DNA of 17,609 nucleotides from Dehalococcoidia bacterium. Lineage in GTDB: Bacteria; Chloroflexota; Dehalococcoidia; Bin125. The notes beneath the pieces are model-generated. The model made no database searches, was not told the DNA's origin, and was given only the letters and a program-made list of their open reading frames with translations. The first letter of the stretch is position 1. Each line of letters opens with the position of its first letter. The stretch is taken from contig RKRS01000222.1 in NCBI GenBank assembly GCA_007571275.1, forward strand, positions 1 through 17,609. The letters run 5' to 3'. Both the position numbers and the translations under genes were made by a program. Below, in pieces: positions 1-7,072 of the stretch.

Positions 1-873
1 GCCCTCAGATCATTACGCGTCTATGCCGATCAGGTGGAACTCGATCCCGAGCGGTTGGCATTGGTTGAGTCGAGAATGGCTCTCATTGACGACATGAAAC
101 GTCGCTGGGGAGACACGCTTGCTGATGTCATCGCGTACGGAGAGCAGGCGCAGGCTGAGGCCGATCAGCTTGAACAAGAGTCAGTCGACAGTGACGCGCT
201 CATCGCAGAGGCGGATCAGCTTGCCAAGGATCTGGCCGATGCCGCCGGCCAGCTCAGCCGATGCAGACGAATGGCTGCCCGACAATTGACAGAGTCGGTG
301 TTGCAGGAGTGCGAGCATTTGCGATTGCCCAATGCTCGCATAACAGTCCAGTTTGAATCGATCCCTCCCGGTCCTGAAGGTCGTCAGTTGCAGATTGACG
401 GCGATCAGTTCGGATTTGACCAGAACGGGATCGACCGAATCGAGCTACTGGTTGCGTTCAATCCCGAAGCTCCGCCTCGCCCGCTACAACGCGTGGCGTC
501 CGGAGGCGAAACGGCGCGCTTGACACTGGCAATCAAGGCAGTGTTGGGTGAAAGTGATGTGGTGCCGCTGATGGTCTTCGATGAGGTTGATGTCGGACTC
601 GGTGGCCGAAGCGGCGGTATGATCGGCGAGCGACTGGCTCGGCTTGGAGCGCGTCGACAAGTGATCTGCATCACTCATTTGCCTCAGGTGGCAGCACATG
701 CGCGTGAACACATTGCAGTCAGTAAGTCAGCTTTGGCTGGACGAACGAGCGTCGATGTACGGATGCTCTCGGAACAGGAACGTGTCGTTGAGCTCGCCGA
801 GATGCTCGGTGGCCAGTCAGACGCGAACCGGGCCAGCGCTGTCGATCTCCTCCACACGGCAGTTGCATCATGA
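1..873 (+). CDS. recN: DNA repair protein RecN, C-terminal part (5' end outside window)
   Basis: RecN is an SMC-like ATPase that acts at DNA double-strand breaks. The frame is open from base 1, so only the C-terminal 290 residues are present and the GTG at 34 is an internal valine. The fragment begins with the end of a coiled-coil region (a basic KRRWGDT turn, then Glu/Gln-rich helix). The C-terminal half of the split ABC ATPase head follows: an ABC signature (VASGGETARLTLAIK, about 490-535), a Walker B with catalytic Glu (PLMVFDEVDVGLGG, about 565-605) and a His-loop segment (QVICITHLPQVAAHA, about 658-705). The SGGE signature and the THLPQVAA block are diagnostic of RecN within the SMC/Rad50 group. 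The TGA stop overlaps the next gene's ATG (ATGA, 870-873), which suggests translational coupling. The N-terminal Walker A lies outside the window. Confidence 0.96.
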   Translation, partial: ALRSLRVYADQVELDPERLALVESRMALIDDMKRRWGDTLADVIAYGEQAQAEADQLEQESVDSDALIAEADQLAKDLADAAGQLSRCRRMAARQLTESVLQECEHLRLPNARITVQFESIPPGPEGRQLQIDGDQFGFDQNGIDRIELLVAFNPEAPPRPLQRVASGGETARLTLAIKAVLGESDVVPLMVFDEVDVGLGGRSGGMIGERLARLGARRQVICITHLPQVAAHAREHIAVSKSALAGRTSVDVRMLSEQERVVELAEMLGGQSDANRASAVDLLHTAVAS

Positions 874-1463
874 CATCTGAAACCATCGGCTCCACCTCGA
901 TTGCGACCGTTCGCGAACGCGCTTCAGAAGTACATGCGCTCCAGGAACTGAGCGAGAGTCGCCCGGCGACGGCTGCCGCGCCGCTTCAGGCTGAGAAAGC
1001 GGTCGTGGGCGACGCTCCCGAGATTCACCGGTTGATCCAGTACTGGTTTGAAACGACGGGCGACGTCTTGCCCCGCACCGAGGGCGAGATCTATGAGACC
1101 ATCCGCGACTTTGTCGTGGTGCGTGACCCGAATGGGAGTCGGCTCCTCGCAGCAGGCGCCCTGCATGTGGAGTGGAGAGACCTGGCCGAGATCAAATCGC
1201 TGGTCGTCGATCCCGGAACACAGGGTCGCGGTCTCGGACGCATCGTCGTCGATGCCTGCTTGCGTGAAGCGGTCGAGATGGGACTGAAGACGGTGTTCGC
1301 GCTGACCACGACGCCAGCGTTCTTCGAGCGTCTCGGATTTCGCATCTCAGGCGTCTCCGCCTTTCCACGCAAGGTCTGGAACGAGTGTTTCCGTTGCCCC
1401 AAGTACAACGCCTGTGACGAAATCGCCGTGACGATTGATCTGCGCGACAGGCTCAACGCATGA
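870..1463 (+). CDS. argA: ArgA-like GNAT N-acetyltransferase (short N-acetylglutamate synthase type)
   Basis: This 197-residue single-domain GNAT acetyltransferase probably moves acetyl from acetyl-CoA to an amino acid, most likely glutamate in the first step of arginine synthesis. The acetyl-CoA loop is visible as VVDPGTQGRGLGR (about residues 111-123), followed by FFERLGF. The C-terminal motif KVWNECFRCPKYNACDE, with three cysteines, is typical of short ArgA-type N-acetylglutamate synthases, which lack the amino-acid-kinase domain of the long form. The first 40 or so residues are a Thr/Ala/Glu-rich extension before the GNAT fold (starting near AEKAVVGDAPEI) and may be disordered. The start overlaps the recN stop and the stop overlaps the Nudix start, both as ATGA, so the three are probably translated together. 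No other arg gene is in view, so the substrate is inferred from family resemblance alone. Confidence 0.82.
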   Translation: MTSETIGSTSIATVRERASEVHALQELSESRPATAAAPLQAEKAVVGDAPEIHRLIQYWFETTGDVLPRTEGEIYETIRDFVVVRDPNGSRLLAAGALHVEWRDLAEIKSLVVDPGTQGRGLGRIVVDACLREAVEMGLKTVFALTTTPAFFERLGFRISGVSAFPRKVWNECFRCPKYNACDEIAVTIDLRDRLNA

Positions 1464-2062
1464 GCCAGTCGAGTGGATCGCTCGACGAGCTCACCGAAAC
1501 GGTGCTCGAGTCGAAGCGAGTCTTCGACGGATCACGCATCCATGTCCGAGTAGACGATGTGCAGATGGCGAATGGGCGACGCGCTCGCCGTGAAGTTGTT
1601 GAGCATCCGGACGCTGTGGTCATCCTTGCGCTGCGGGACGATGGCAATATCGCCTTCGTCCGCCAGTGGCGACACCCGGTCGGACAGCCGCTGCTCGAAC
1701 TCCCCGCGGGTCGTGTGGATCCTGGTGAGTCACCGGTCGACACTGCTCGCCGTGAACTGCGTGAAGAAGTTGGATTGGATCCTGGACGGCTCGACTTCAC
1801 TCGCGGCTTCTATGTGGCGCCTGGCTTTGCCGACGAATTCCTGCACGGGTTCATCGCTCGAGACTGCACGGAGTCACCGCTGGAGGCGGATGAGGACGAG
1901 GAGTTGATCGTCGAGTGGAAACCACTTGGGGAGGCGATTGATCTGATCGAGGCGGGAGAGATCATCGATGCCAAGTCAGTCATCCTGATTCAGTACCTGG
2001 CGCTTGAGGCTGTGGGTCCGCTGGGGCGCAAGATTGTCCGACATTACCGTGGCCAAGAGTAA
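1460..2062 (+). CDS. Nudix hydrolase, ADP-ribose pyrophosphatase type
   Basis: This 200-residue Nudix hydrolase probably splits ADP-ribose or a related nucleoside diphosphate sugar into AMP and a sugar phosphate, using divalent metal in the cytoplasm. The Nudix box is complete at residues 84-106 (G-x5-E-x7-RE-L-REE-x-GL), so the metal-binding glutamates are all present. The preceding VVILALRDDGNIAFVRQWRHPVGQPLLELPAG segment is the usual lead-in of the NudF/ADP-ribose branch, and length fits that group. The ATG overlaps the upstream acetyltransferase stop (1460-1463), so translation is probably coupled. The gap of 74 bases to sdhA suggests that gene may have its own signals. The exact substrate cannot be read from the sequence. 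Confidence 0.9.
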   Translation: MSQSSGSLDELTETVLESKRVFDGSRIHVRVDDVQMANGRRARREVVEHPDAVVILALRDDGNIAFVRQWRHPVGQPLLELPAGRVDPGESPVDTARRELREEVGLDPGRLDFTRGFYVAPGFADEFLHGFIARDCTESPLEADEDEELIVEWKPLGEAIDLIEAGEIIDAKSVILIQYLALEAVGPLGRKIVRHYRGQE

Positions 2063-2136
2063 GGCTACGCGGTGACTACCACCCAATGCCGATTGGTGCG
2101 AAACTGAGAGTTGCATCCGAAGCGGGGGATAGCACG

Positions 2137-3876
2137 ATGTTGCAGCATGACGTACTCATAGTTGGCTCAGGACTGGCAGGCATGCGCGCCGCCCTGGAGG
2201 TCTCAAGCGACCCAACACTTGACGTAGCGATCCTCTCCAAGGTGCATCCATTGCGCTCGCACTCTGGAGCGGCGCAGGGCGGGATCGCCGCCTCGTTGGG
2301 TAACTCGGCGGAGGACTCCTGGGGTCTGCATATGTTCGACACCGTCAAAGGCGGTGACTACCTCGTCGACCAGGACGCTGCCGAAGTCTTGACCCGTGAG
2401 GGCCCCGAGAACATCTTCGAGCTTGAGCACATGGGTTGCGCCTTCTCCCGCGACGACGAAGGACGTGTCGCCCAGCGACGCTTTGGCGGACACACCGCCC
2501 CTCGAGCTTGCTATGCCGCTGACCGCACTGGTCACGCTGTCCTCACGGTCCTGTTCGAACAGTTGCTACGGCGTGGCGTCAAGGTGTATTCCGAGTGGTA
2601 CGCGCTCGACCTGGTCGTCAAGGACAACGTGTGTCAGGGGCTCGTTGCATACGACATCCTGTCGGGTCAGATCGAAGCGATCTCCTCCAAGGCCGTCATG
2701 TTCGGCACCGGCGGCTACGGCCGCGCGTTCCGCGTCACCACCAATGCATTCGCCTCAACCGGCGATGGCGTCGTCATGGCCTATCGCGCCGGAATTCCGC
2801 TGGAGGACATGGAATTCGTCCAGTTCCACCCAACGGGCCTACAGGGTTCGGGCATTCTCCTCTCTGAGGCGGCGCGCGGCGAAGGCGCGCACATCGTCAA
2901 CTCCGATGGCTTCCGCTTCATGGAGAATTACGCGCCCGGTCGCATGGAGCTCGCGCCGCGCGACATCGTCGCCCGCGCCGAACAGTCAGAGATTGAGGCG
3001 GGTCGCGGTGTCACCTCGCTCCGAGATTCAGTCTTCATGGACCTTCGCCCGATCGGCGAAGAGCGCATTCGCTATGCCCTGCCGTCCGTGTTGCATCTTG
3101 CCCGGGACTTCGCAGGCATTGACCCACTCCAGGCGCCGGTTCCGATCCAGCCGACCGCGCATTACTCCATGGGTGGTATTCCCTGCGACATCAACGGGCA
3201 GGTGCGGGTCAAGGACCTTGACGGCGCCCCGCAAGTCACCGGCTTCTTTGCTGCTGGCGAGGCGTCATGTGTATCGGTGCACGGAGCCAATCGGCTTGGT
3301 ACCAACTCGCTGCTCGAGGCTGTTGTCTTCGGCCGACGCGCCGGACGCGGCATCCTCGATGTCGTGCATGACCTCGAACCGACCAACATCGATGAAGGCG
3401 ACATGGCTAATGCCGTCGGCGAAGTCGACAAGTTCATGCGCGCCAAAGGCCCGGAAAAGGTCGGTAAGATCCGCGCTGAGCTCCGCGACACGATGATGGA
3501 TAAGTGTGGCGTCTTCCGTGATGACGCAGAGCTGCGCGAGGCGCTGTCTGAAGTCAAGGACTACCAGGAGCGGTTCCGGAACATCTCGATCGACGACCAC
3601 GGTTCAACCTTCAACACTGATTTGCTCGATGCGATCGAGCTGGGGCACATGTTGGAGTACTCGGAAGTGATCGTAACCGGCGCGTTGGCACGACAGGAGT
3701 CGCGTGGCGGTCATGCTCGCCGAGACTTCCCGACGCGGGATGACGACAATTGGTTCCGGCACACACTGGCCTATCGACCGCAGGGCGGTGAAGATGGTCC
3801 GCGGCTCGAGTACTGTGCCGTCAACATGGAGCCCAAGTTCCGTGAGCCCTTCCCGCTGCAGGAGCGAACCTACTAG
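2137..3876 (+). CDS. sdhA: Succinate dehydrogenase / fumarate reductase flavoprotein subunit
   Basis: SdhA oxidises succinate to fumarate (or the reverse) on FAD and passes electrons to SdhB. I chose ATG 2137 (579 residues) over the in-frame ATG 2086. It has a G-rich ribosome site (GGGGG at 2124-2128) eight bases upstream, and it places the FAD dinucleotide motif GSGLAG at residues 10-15 as in the family; the extra 17 residues look unrelated. H42 in RSHSGAAQGG matches the histidine that binds FAD covalently. Active-site counterparts are all present: H231 (HPTG), R275 (LAPRDIV), H342 (HYSMGG) and R386 (HGANRLG). There is no Tat or Sec signal, so the active site faces the cytoplasm, unlike the periplasmic methylmenaquinol:fumarate reductases. 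It heads a three-gene set with sdhB 54 bases downstream. Direction of catalysis cannot be told from sequence. Confidence 0.95.
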   Translation: MLQHDVLIVGSGLAGMRAALEVSSDPTLDVAILSKVHPLRSHSGAAQGGIAASLGNSAEDSWGLHMFDTVKGGDYLVDQDAAEVLTREGPENIFELEHMGCAFSRDDEGRVAQRRFGGHTAPRACYAADRTGHAVLTVLFEQLLRRGVKVYSEWYALDLVVKDNVCQGLVAYDILSGQIEAISSKAVMFGTGGYGRAFRVTTNAFASTGDGVVMAYRAGIPLEDMEFVQFHPTGLQGSGILLSEAARGEGAHIVNSDGFRFMENYAPGRMELAPRDIVARAEQSEIEAGRGVTSLRDSVFMDLRPIGEERIRYALPSVLHLARDFAGIDPLQAPVPIQPTAHYSMGGIPCDINGQVRVKDLDGAPQVTGFFAAGEASCVSVHGANRLGTNSLLEAVVFGRRAGRGILDVVHDLEPTNIDEGDMANAVGEVDKFMRAKGPEKVGKIRAELRDTMMDKCGVFRDDAELREALSEVKDYQERFRNISIDDHGSTFNTDLLDAIELGHMLEYSEVIVTGALARQESRGGHARRDFPTRDDDNWFRHTLAYRPQGGEDGPRLEYCAVNMEPKFREPFPLQERTY

Positions 3877-3930
3877 ACACAGAGGGAATCACTCGGACCG
3901 AGAGCGAACAGCAACGAACAGGCGCGAACC

Positions 3931-4986
3931 ATGGCCCAGCAAGAGTTCATTATCCAGCGCTACGACCCGGATACGGATGAGTCCTATGAGGAGTCGTTCA
4001 ACGTCGACGTTCAGCCCGGCCAGACGGTGCTCGACTCCCTCAACGCGATCAAGTGGGAGCAGGACGGCACACTCTCATTCCGCATGTCCTGTCGTCACGC
4101 GATCTGCGGCTCCTGCGCCATGAAGGTCAACGGTCAGTCGATGCTGACCTGTCAGACGCAGGTTGACGCCGCCGCCGAGCGTGGCGATCCCGTCCGCGTT
4201 GGCCCGATGGGCAATCAGAAGGTAATCAAGGACCTCGTCGTTGATGTGGGCAAGTTCCTGCATCAGTTCGAACGTGCCGAGACCTGGCTTGAGCCATACG
4301 AAGATCAGGAGCCGCCGGAGAAGGAGTACCGCCAGAAGGTTGAGGAGTTCGACCACTGGTCGCATGCCTCAACCTGCATCCACTGTGGCGCCTGCTACTC
4401 CGACTGCACGGTGGCGGCGGTTGATGAGAACTTCCTCGGCCCGGCGGCTTTGGCCAAGGCGTACCGATTCGTCATGGATAGCCGCGACTCCAAGCGCGAG
4501 GAGCGGCTCCAGTACCTCTCCGAGACCGAAGGCGGTATCTGGGATTGCACCCGCTGCTACATGTGCGTTCAGGCGTGTCCCAAGGACGTTCTGCCTATGG
4601 ACGCAATCATGGAGCTGCGAACACTGGCGATCGAGGCTGGTCATACGAATAATCACGGCGTCCGACACCACAAGGGATTCACCAGCGGTGTGCGCAAGCG
4701 CGGCCGCCTGGACGAGATGATGCTCCCCGTGCAGTCGGTCGGCATCGGACGCCTGCTCACGGGCAACATCTCTGCGCACAAGGAGATGATGGACTACACG
4801 CCCGGTGCGATCAGGCTCCTGAAGTCTCGCAAGCTGTTCGCTATCGCCCAGCGACATGGAGCGAACGCCGAGGGGCGCGAGCAGATCCAGCGTATCTTCG
4901 ATGAGGTCGAGGCCGAGAAGCATCACCACGATGTCGACGCCGATGCCTTTGGCGCTGAGTTCCAAACAGCCATTGGCGGCCACTAA
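3931..4986 (+). CDS. sdhB: Succinate dehydrogenase / fumarate reductase iron-sulfur subunit, three-cluster with all-Cys third site
   Basis: SdhB wires electrons between the flavoprotein and the quinone site. The N-terminal ferredoxin domain carries the [2Fe-2S] ligands C54, C59, C62 and C74. The C-terminal domain has a [4Fe-4S] motif at C149, C152, C155 and C159 (CIHCGACYSDC), without the proline that usually follows. The third site is C206, C209, C212 and C216 (CTRCYMCVQACP). Classical SdhB has a non-cysteine residue at the second position and binds [3Fe-4S]; here all four ligands are cysteine, which predicts a second [4Fe-4S], as described for Sulfolobus-type enzymes. At 351 residues it is about 100 longer than classical SdhB. 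The extra length is a C-terminal tail after the last cluster, ending in a short His/Asp-rich patch (EKHHHDVDADAF). The ribosome site is weak (AGGCG, 3916-3925 region). The next gene starts 48 bases downstream. Confidence 0.94.
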   Translation: MAQQEFIIQRYDPDTDESYEESFNVDVQPGQTVLDSLNAIKWEQDGTLSFRMSCRHAICGSCAMKVNGQSMLTCQTQVDAAAERGDPVRVGPMGNQKVIKDLVVDVGKFLHQFERAETWLEPYEDQEPPEKEYRQKVEEFDHWSHASTCIHCGACYSDCTVAAVDENFLGPAALAKAYRFVMDSRDSKREERLQYLSETEGGIWDCTRCYMCVQACPKDVLPMDAIMELRTLAIEAGHTNNHGVRHHKGFTSGVRKRGRLDEMMLPVQSVGIGRLLTGNISAHKEMMDYTPGAIRLLKSRKLFAIAQRHGANAEGREQIQRIFDEVEAEKHHHDVDADAFGAEFQTAIGGH

Positions 4987-5034
4987 CTCATTATTGACCG
5001 GAGCAACGGCTCACGAGCGAGAGAGCGGACGATC

Positions 5035-5913
5035 ATGAGCAAGTACGCATTCTGGCCCGGTTGTGTGGCGCGCGGAGCAGCTCCCGAGCTGTACACGTCC
5101 ACGCTGGCCGTCGCCGAACATCTGGGCATGGATCTGGTCGAGCTGGAGGCCGCCGCCTGCACCGGCGCCGGCATCATCTCCGATGGCGAGCCCTACTTAC
5201 AGGACGTGCTCAACGCCCGCACGATGGCCATGTCCGAACAGATGGACCTGCCGCTGATGGATATCTGCTCAACCTGCGTCGGCGTCCATCGGCTGGCGGC
5301 TGAGAAGTTACGAGATGTTGATTATCGAATCCGCATCAACCACCATCTCGCTCCTGAGGGTATCGAGTACCGCGGCTCGGCCGATCCGCGCCATCTGCTC
5401 TGGATTCTGCTTGAGGATGTCGGCATCGACAAAATCAACTCATTGATCAAACGTCCGCTCGAGGAGCTGAATCTGGGACCGTTTTACGGCTGTTACATTA
5501 TCCGCCCCGAGCGCACGCTCGATTTCGACGCGCACCCGACGCGCCGTAACAGCCTTGAGCAACTAATCGAAATTCTCGGCGCGACGACCGTCACCTACGA
5601 CGGAATGACCAAGTGCTGCGGCTTCCCCATCCTGACGATGAACAAGAAGAACTCGCTGACGATGGCCGGCAGCCACCTGGATGAAGCGCAGTCAAAGGGC
5701 GCAGACGCCCTGGTCACGCCTTGCCCGCTCTGCCATCTCAACCTCGACGCGCAGCAGCCTGATGCGGCCAAGGTCATCGACCGCAACCTCAATCTGCCAA
5801 TCCTCCATGTCCCGCAGCTGCTTGGCCTGGCCATGGGCCTCGCGCCTGAGAAGCTCGGACTCACGCGGCACGTCGTCGACACCAACCGGTTGCTCAACAA
5901 GATCGGCGCGTAA
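5035..5913 (+). CDS. sdhE: SdhE-type CCG-domain subunit, HdrB-like (cysteine-rich third subunit of succinate dehydrogenase)
   Basis: This 292-residue cysteine-rich protein resembles heterodisulfide reductase subunit B and the third subunit of type E succinate:quinone oxidoreductases, where it is thought to replace the classical membrane anchor. It has two CCG-type domains. The second is complete: C153, C194-C195 (KCCGFPI), C230 and C233 (CPLC), the set that binds a [4Fe-4S] cluster in this family. The first is incomplete: C10 (WPGC), a single C42 where CC is expected (AACTGAG), then C78 and C81 (CSTC). It has no transmembrane segment, so membrane contact would rely on amphipathic helices or a partner. 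It is co-directional with sdhAB and last in the set. The name sdhE is also used for an unrelated flavinylation factor. A thiol:fumarate or heterodisulfide reductase role is a less likely alternative given the sdhA-B context. Confidence 0.87.
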   Translation: MSKYAFWPGCVARGAAPELYTSTLAVAEHLGMDLVELEAAACTGAGIISDGEPYLQDVLNARTMAMSEQMDLPLMDICSTCVGVHRLAAEKLRDVDYRIRINHHLAPEGIEYRGSADPRHLLWILLEDVGIDKINSLIKRPLEELNLGPFYGCYIIRPERTLDFDAHPTRRNSLEQLIEILGATTVTYDGMTKCCGFPILTMNKKNSLTMAGSHLDEAQSKGADALVTPCPLCHLNLDAQQPDAAKVIDRNLNLPILHVPQLLGLAMGLAPEKLGLTRHVVDTNRLLNKIGA

Positions 5914-5931
5914 CCCGCTCAGGATGCGAAG

Positions 5932-5959
5932 CGCCCCCGCCGGCGAACCGACGGGGGCG
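5932..5959. terminator. Hairpin after the sdh genes, possible bidirectional terminator
   Basis: Eight perfect pairs (5932-5939 with 5952-5959, CGCCCCCG/CGGGGGCG) are capped by three more pairs and a CGAA tetraloop (5941-5943 with 5948-5950). It starts 18 bases after the sdhE stop, between convergent genes. No T-run follows on either strand, so it may only partly terminate or may protect the 3' end of the mRNA. Confidence 0.5.
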
Positions 5960-5989
5960 ACAGAGGCAACTGGAGGGTGGCCAGTCGGA

Positions 5990-6020
5990 GAGACATCCGA
6001 TGTCTCCCAAGCGGACATCG
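5990..6020. repeat. Overlapping inverted repeats built on GACATC
   Basis: Arms 5990-5997 and 5999-6006 (GAGACATC / GATGTCTC) form a perfect palindrome around one central base. The right arm can instead pair with a third copy: 5998-6004 with 6014-6020 (CGATGTC/GACATCG, 9-base loop). It lies between the convergent sdhE and permease C genes. It could be a protein-binding palindrome or part of the shared 3' region; the sequence does not decide. Confidence 0.4.
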
Positions 6021-6063
6021 GTGGGCGGGCGGGGTGACAGTTTCTACCGTCTGACCTCACTGA

Positions 6064-6094
6064 CCCTCCGCTAGATCAGACGACGGTCGGAGGG
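6064..6094 (-). terminator. Weak hairpin downstream of the permease C stop
   Basis: CCCTCCG (6064-6070) pairs with CGGAGGG (6088-6094) across a 17-base loop, 16 bases beyond the permease C stop on the minus strand. The run of four T read on that strand lies before the stem rather than after it, so this is a poor match to an intrinsic terminator. It is listed only as the best candidate end signal of the transporter operon. Confidence 0.25.
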
Positions 6095-6109
6095 AAAAGG
6101 TTCCCAAGA

Positions 6110-7060
6110 TCAGGCGCCAGCCCCAGTCCCCCGCAGTCGTGGGTCGAGGATGTCGCGGTTGGCGTCGCCGAACAGGTTGAAGGCCAGCACGATCAACGTG
6201 ATCGCGATGCCCGGAGTCAGCGCCAGCCACGGCCAGCGGGTGAGCTGACCACGCTGCGTCGCCTCAAAGAGGATGAACCCCCAGGTCGGATTCTCTGCCG
6301 AGTTGGCGCCGAGCGCGAGGAACGAGAGCGCCGCCTCCGCCAGGATGGTTCCACCGATCGTGACCGTCGCCAGCACCATGATCGGCGCGACGATGTTGGG
6401 CATGATGTGGCGAATCACAATCCGTGGCGAGGAAGCGCCAATCGTCCGCGCCGCTTCGATATAGGTGAACTCCTTCAGCGACAACACGGTACCGCGGATC
6501 ACCCGCTGGGTACCAGGCACGAGGAAGATGACGATCACGAACACCACTGTGCCAATGCCGGGAGACATCATGGTCACCAACACCATCATCAACACCAGCG
6601 GCGGCAGCGCTTGCATCGCATCTGACAATCGCTGCACGCCCAAGTCCCACACACCGCCCACGTAGGCCGAAACGGTACCAATCAGGGTGCCAATCGCGAT
6701 GCCGAGGCCGGTCGCCGCCAGACCAATGATCATCGCCGTGCGCGCGCCGTAGATGATTCGCGTGAAGATATCTCGCCCCAGCGAATCTGTCCCCGCAATG
6801 TGACTCCAGGACGGGCCGGCGAGCTTGTTGACGACATTCGTTTCTTGGGCGGCATAGGGAGCGAAGCCTGGCACGATCGTCTCGCCGCCAATACTGATGT
6901 CCTGCCCGAAGATGGCTGCAACGAGCAGAACGAAGATGATGATCGCGCCCAACGCGCCCAACGGGCGCTGCTTGGCCATGCGACCCAGCTGACGCCAACG
7001 GCCGGGTCCTCTGTGGACAGGAGGTTCGACTTCAGCCAGGATGTTGGTGGTCGTTGACAC
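6110..7060 (-). CDS. Peptide-type ABC transporter permease, DppC/OppC family
   Basis: This is the second inner-membrane permease of a peptide/nickel-type importer, pairing with the product of 7073-8038 to form the channel. It has a short cytoplasmic N-terminus, a first membrane segment (ALGAIIIFVLLVAAIFG), an extracytoplasmic loop with the family's HIAGTDSLGRDIFTRIIYGAR block, and further membrane segments. The EAA loop that docks the ATPase is EAARTIGASSPRIVIRHIMP. I place the start at GTG 7058-7060 (316 residues). The first in-frame GTG (7067-7069) sits directly against the AGGGA ribosome site, whereas the second has a normal spacing of eight bases from AGGGAG. It follows the permease B stop by 12 bases and ends the operon. 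Whether the solute is di/oligopeptide, nickel or sugar cannot be told. Confidence 0.93.
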   Translation of the reverse strand: MSTTTNILAEVEPPVHRGPGRWRQLGRMAKQRPLGALGAIIIFVLLVAAIFGQDISIGGETIVPGFAPYAAQETNVVNKLAGPSWSHIAGTDSLGRDIFTRIIYGARTAMIIGLAATGLGIAIGTLIGTVSAYVGGVWDLGVQRLSDAMQALPPLVLMMVLVTMMSPGIGTVVFVIVIFLVPGTQRVIRGTVLSLKEFTYIEAARTIGASSPRIVIRHIMPNIVAPIMVLATVTIGGTILAEAALSFLALGANSAENPTWGFILFEATQRGQLTRWPWLALTPGIAITLIVLAFNLFGDANRDILDPRLRGTGAGA

Positions 7061-7072
7061 GAGGCGCACTCC

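Noticed and set aside
2086..2136. Earlier in-frame ATG as the start of sdhA
   Set aside because: The 17 added residues are not family-like and the ATG lacks a good ribosome site, while ATG 2137 has GGGGG at normal spacing and puts the FAD motif at the N-terminus.
2396..3496. A 366-codon plus-strand frame inside sdhA
   Set aside because: It is a +1-type shadow of sdhA, rich in Ser/Arg/Pro, with no family features.
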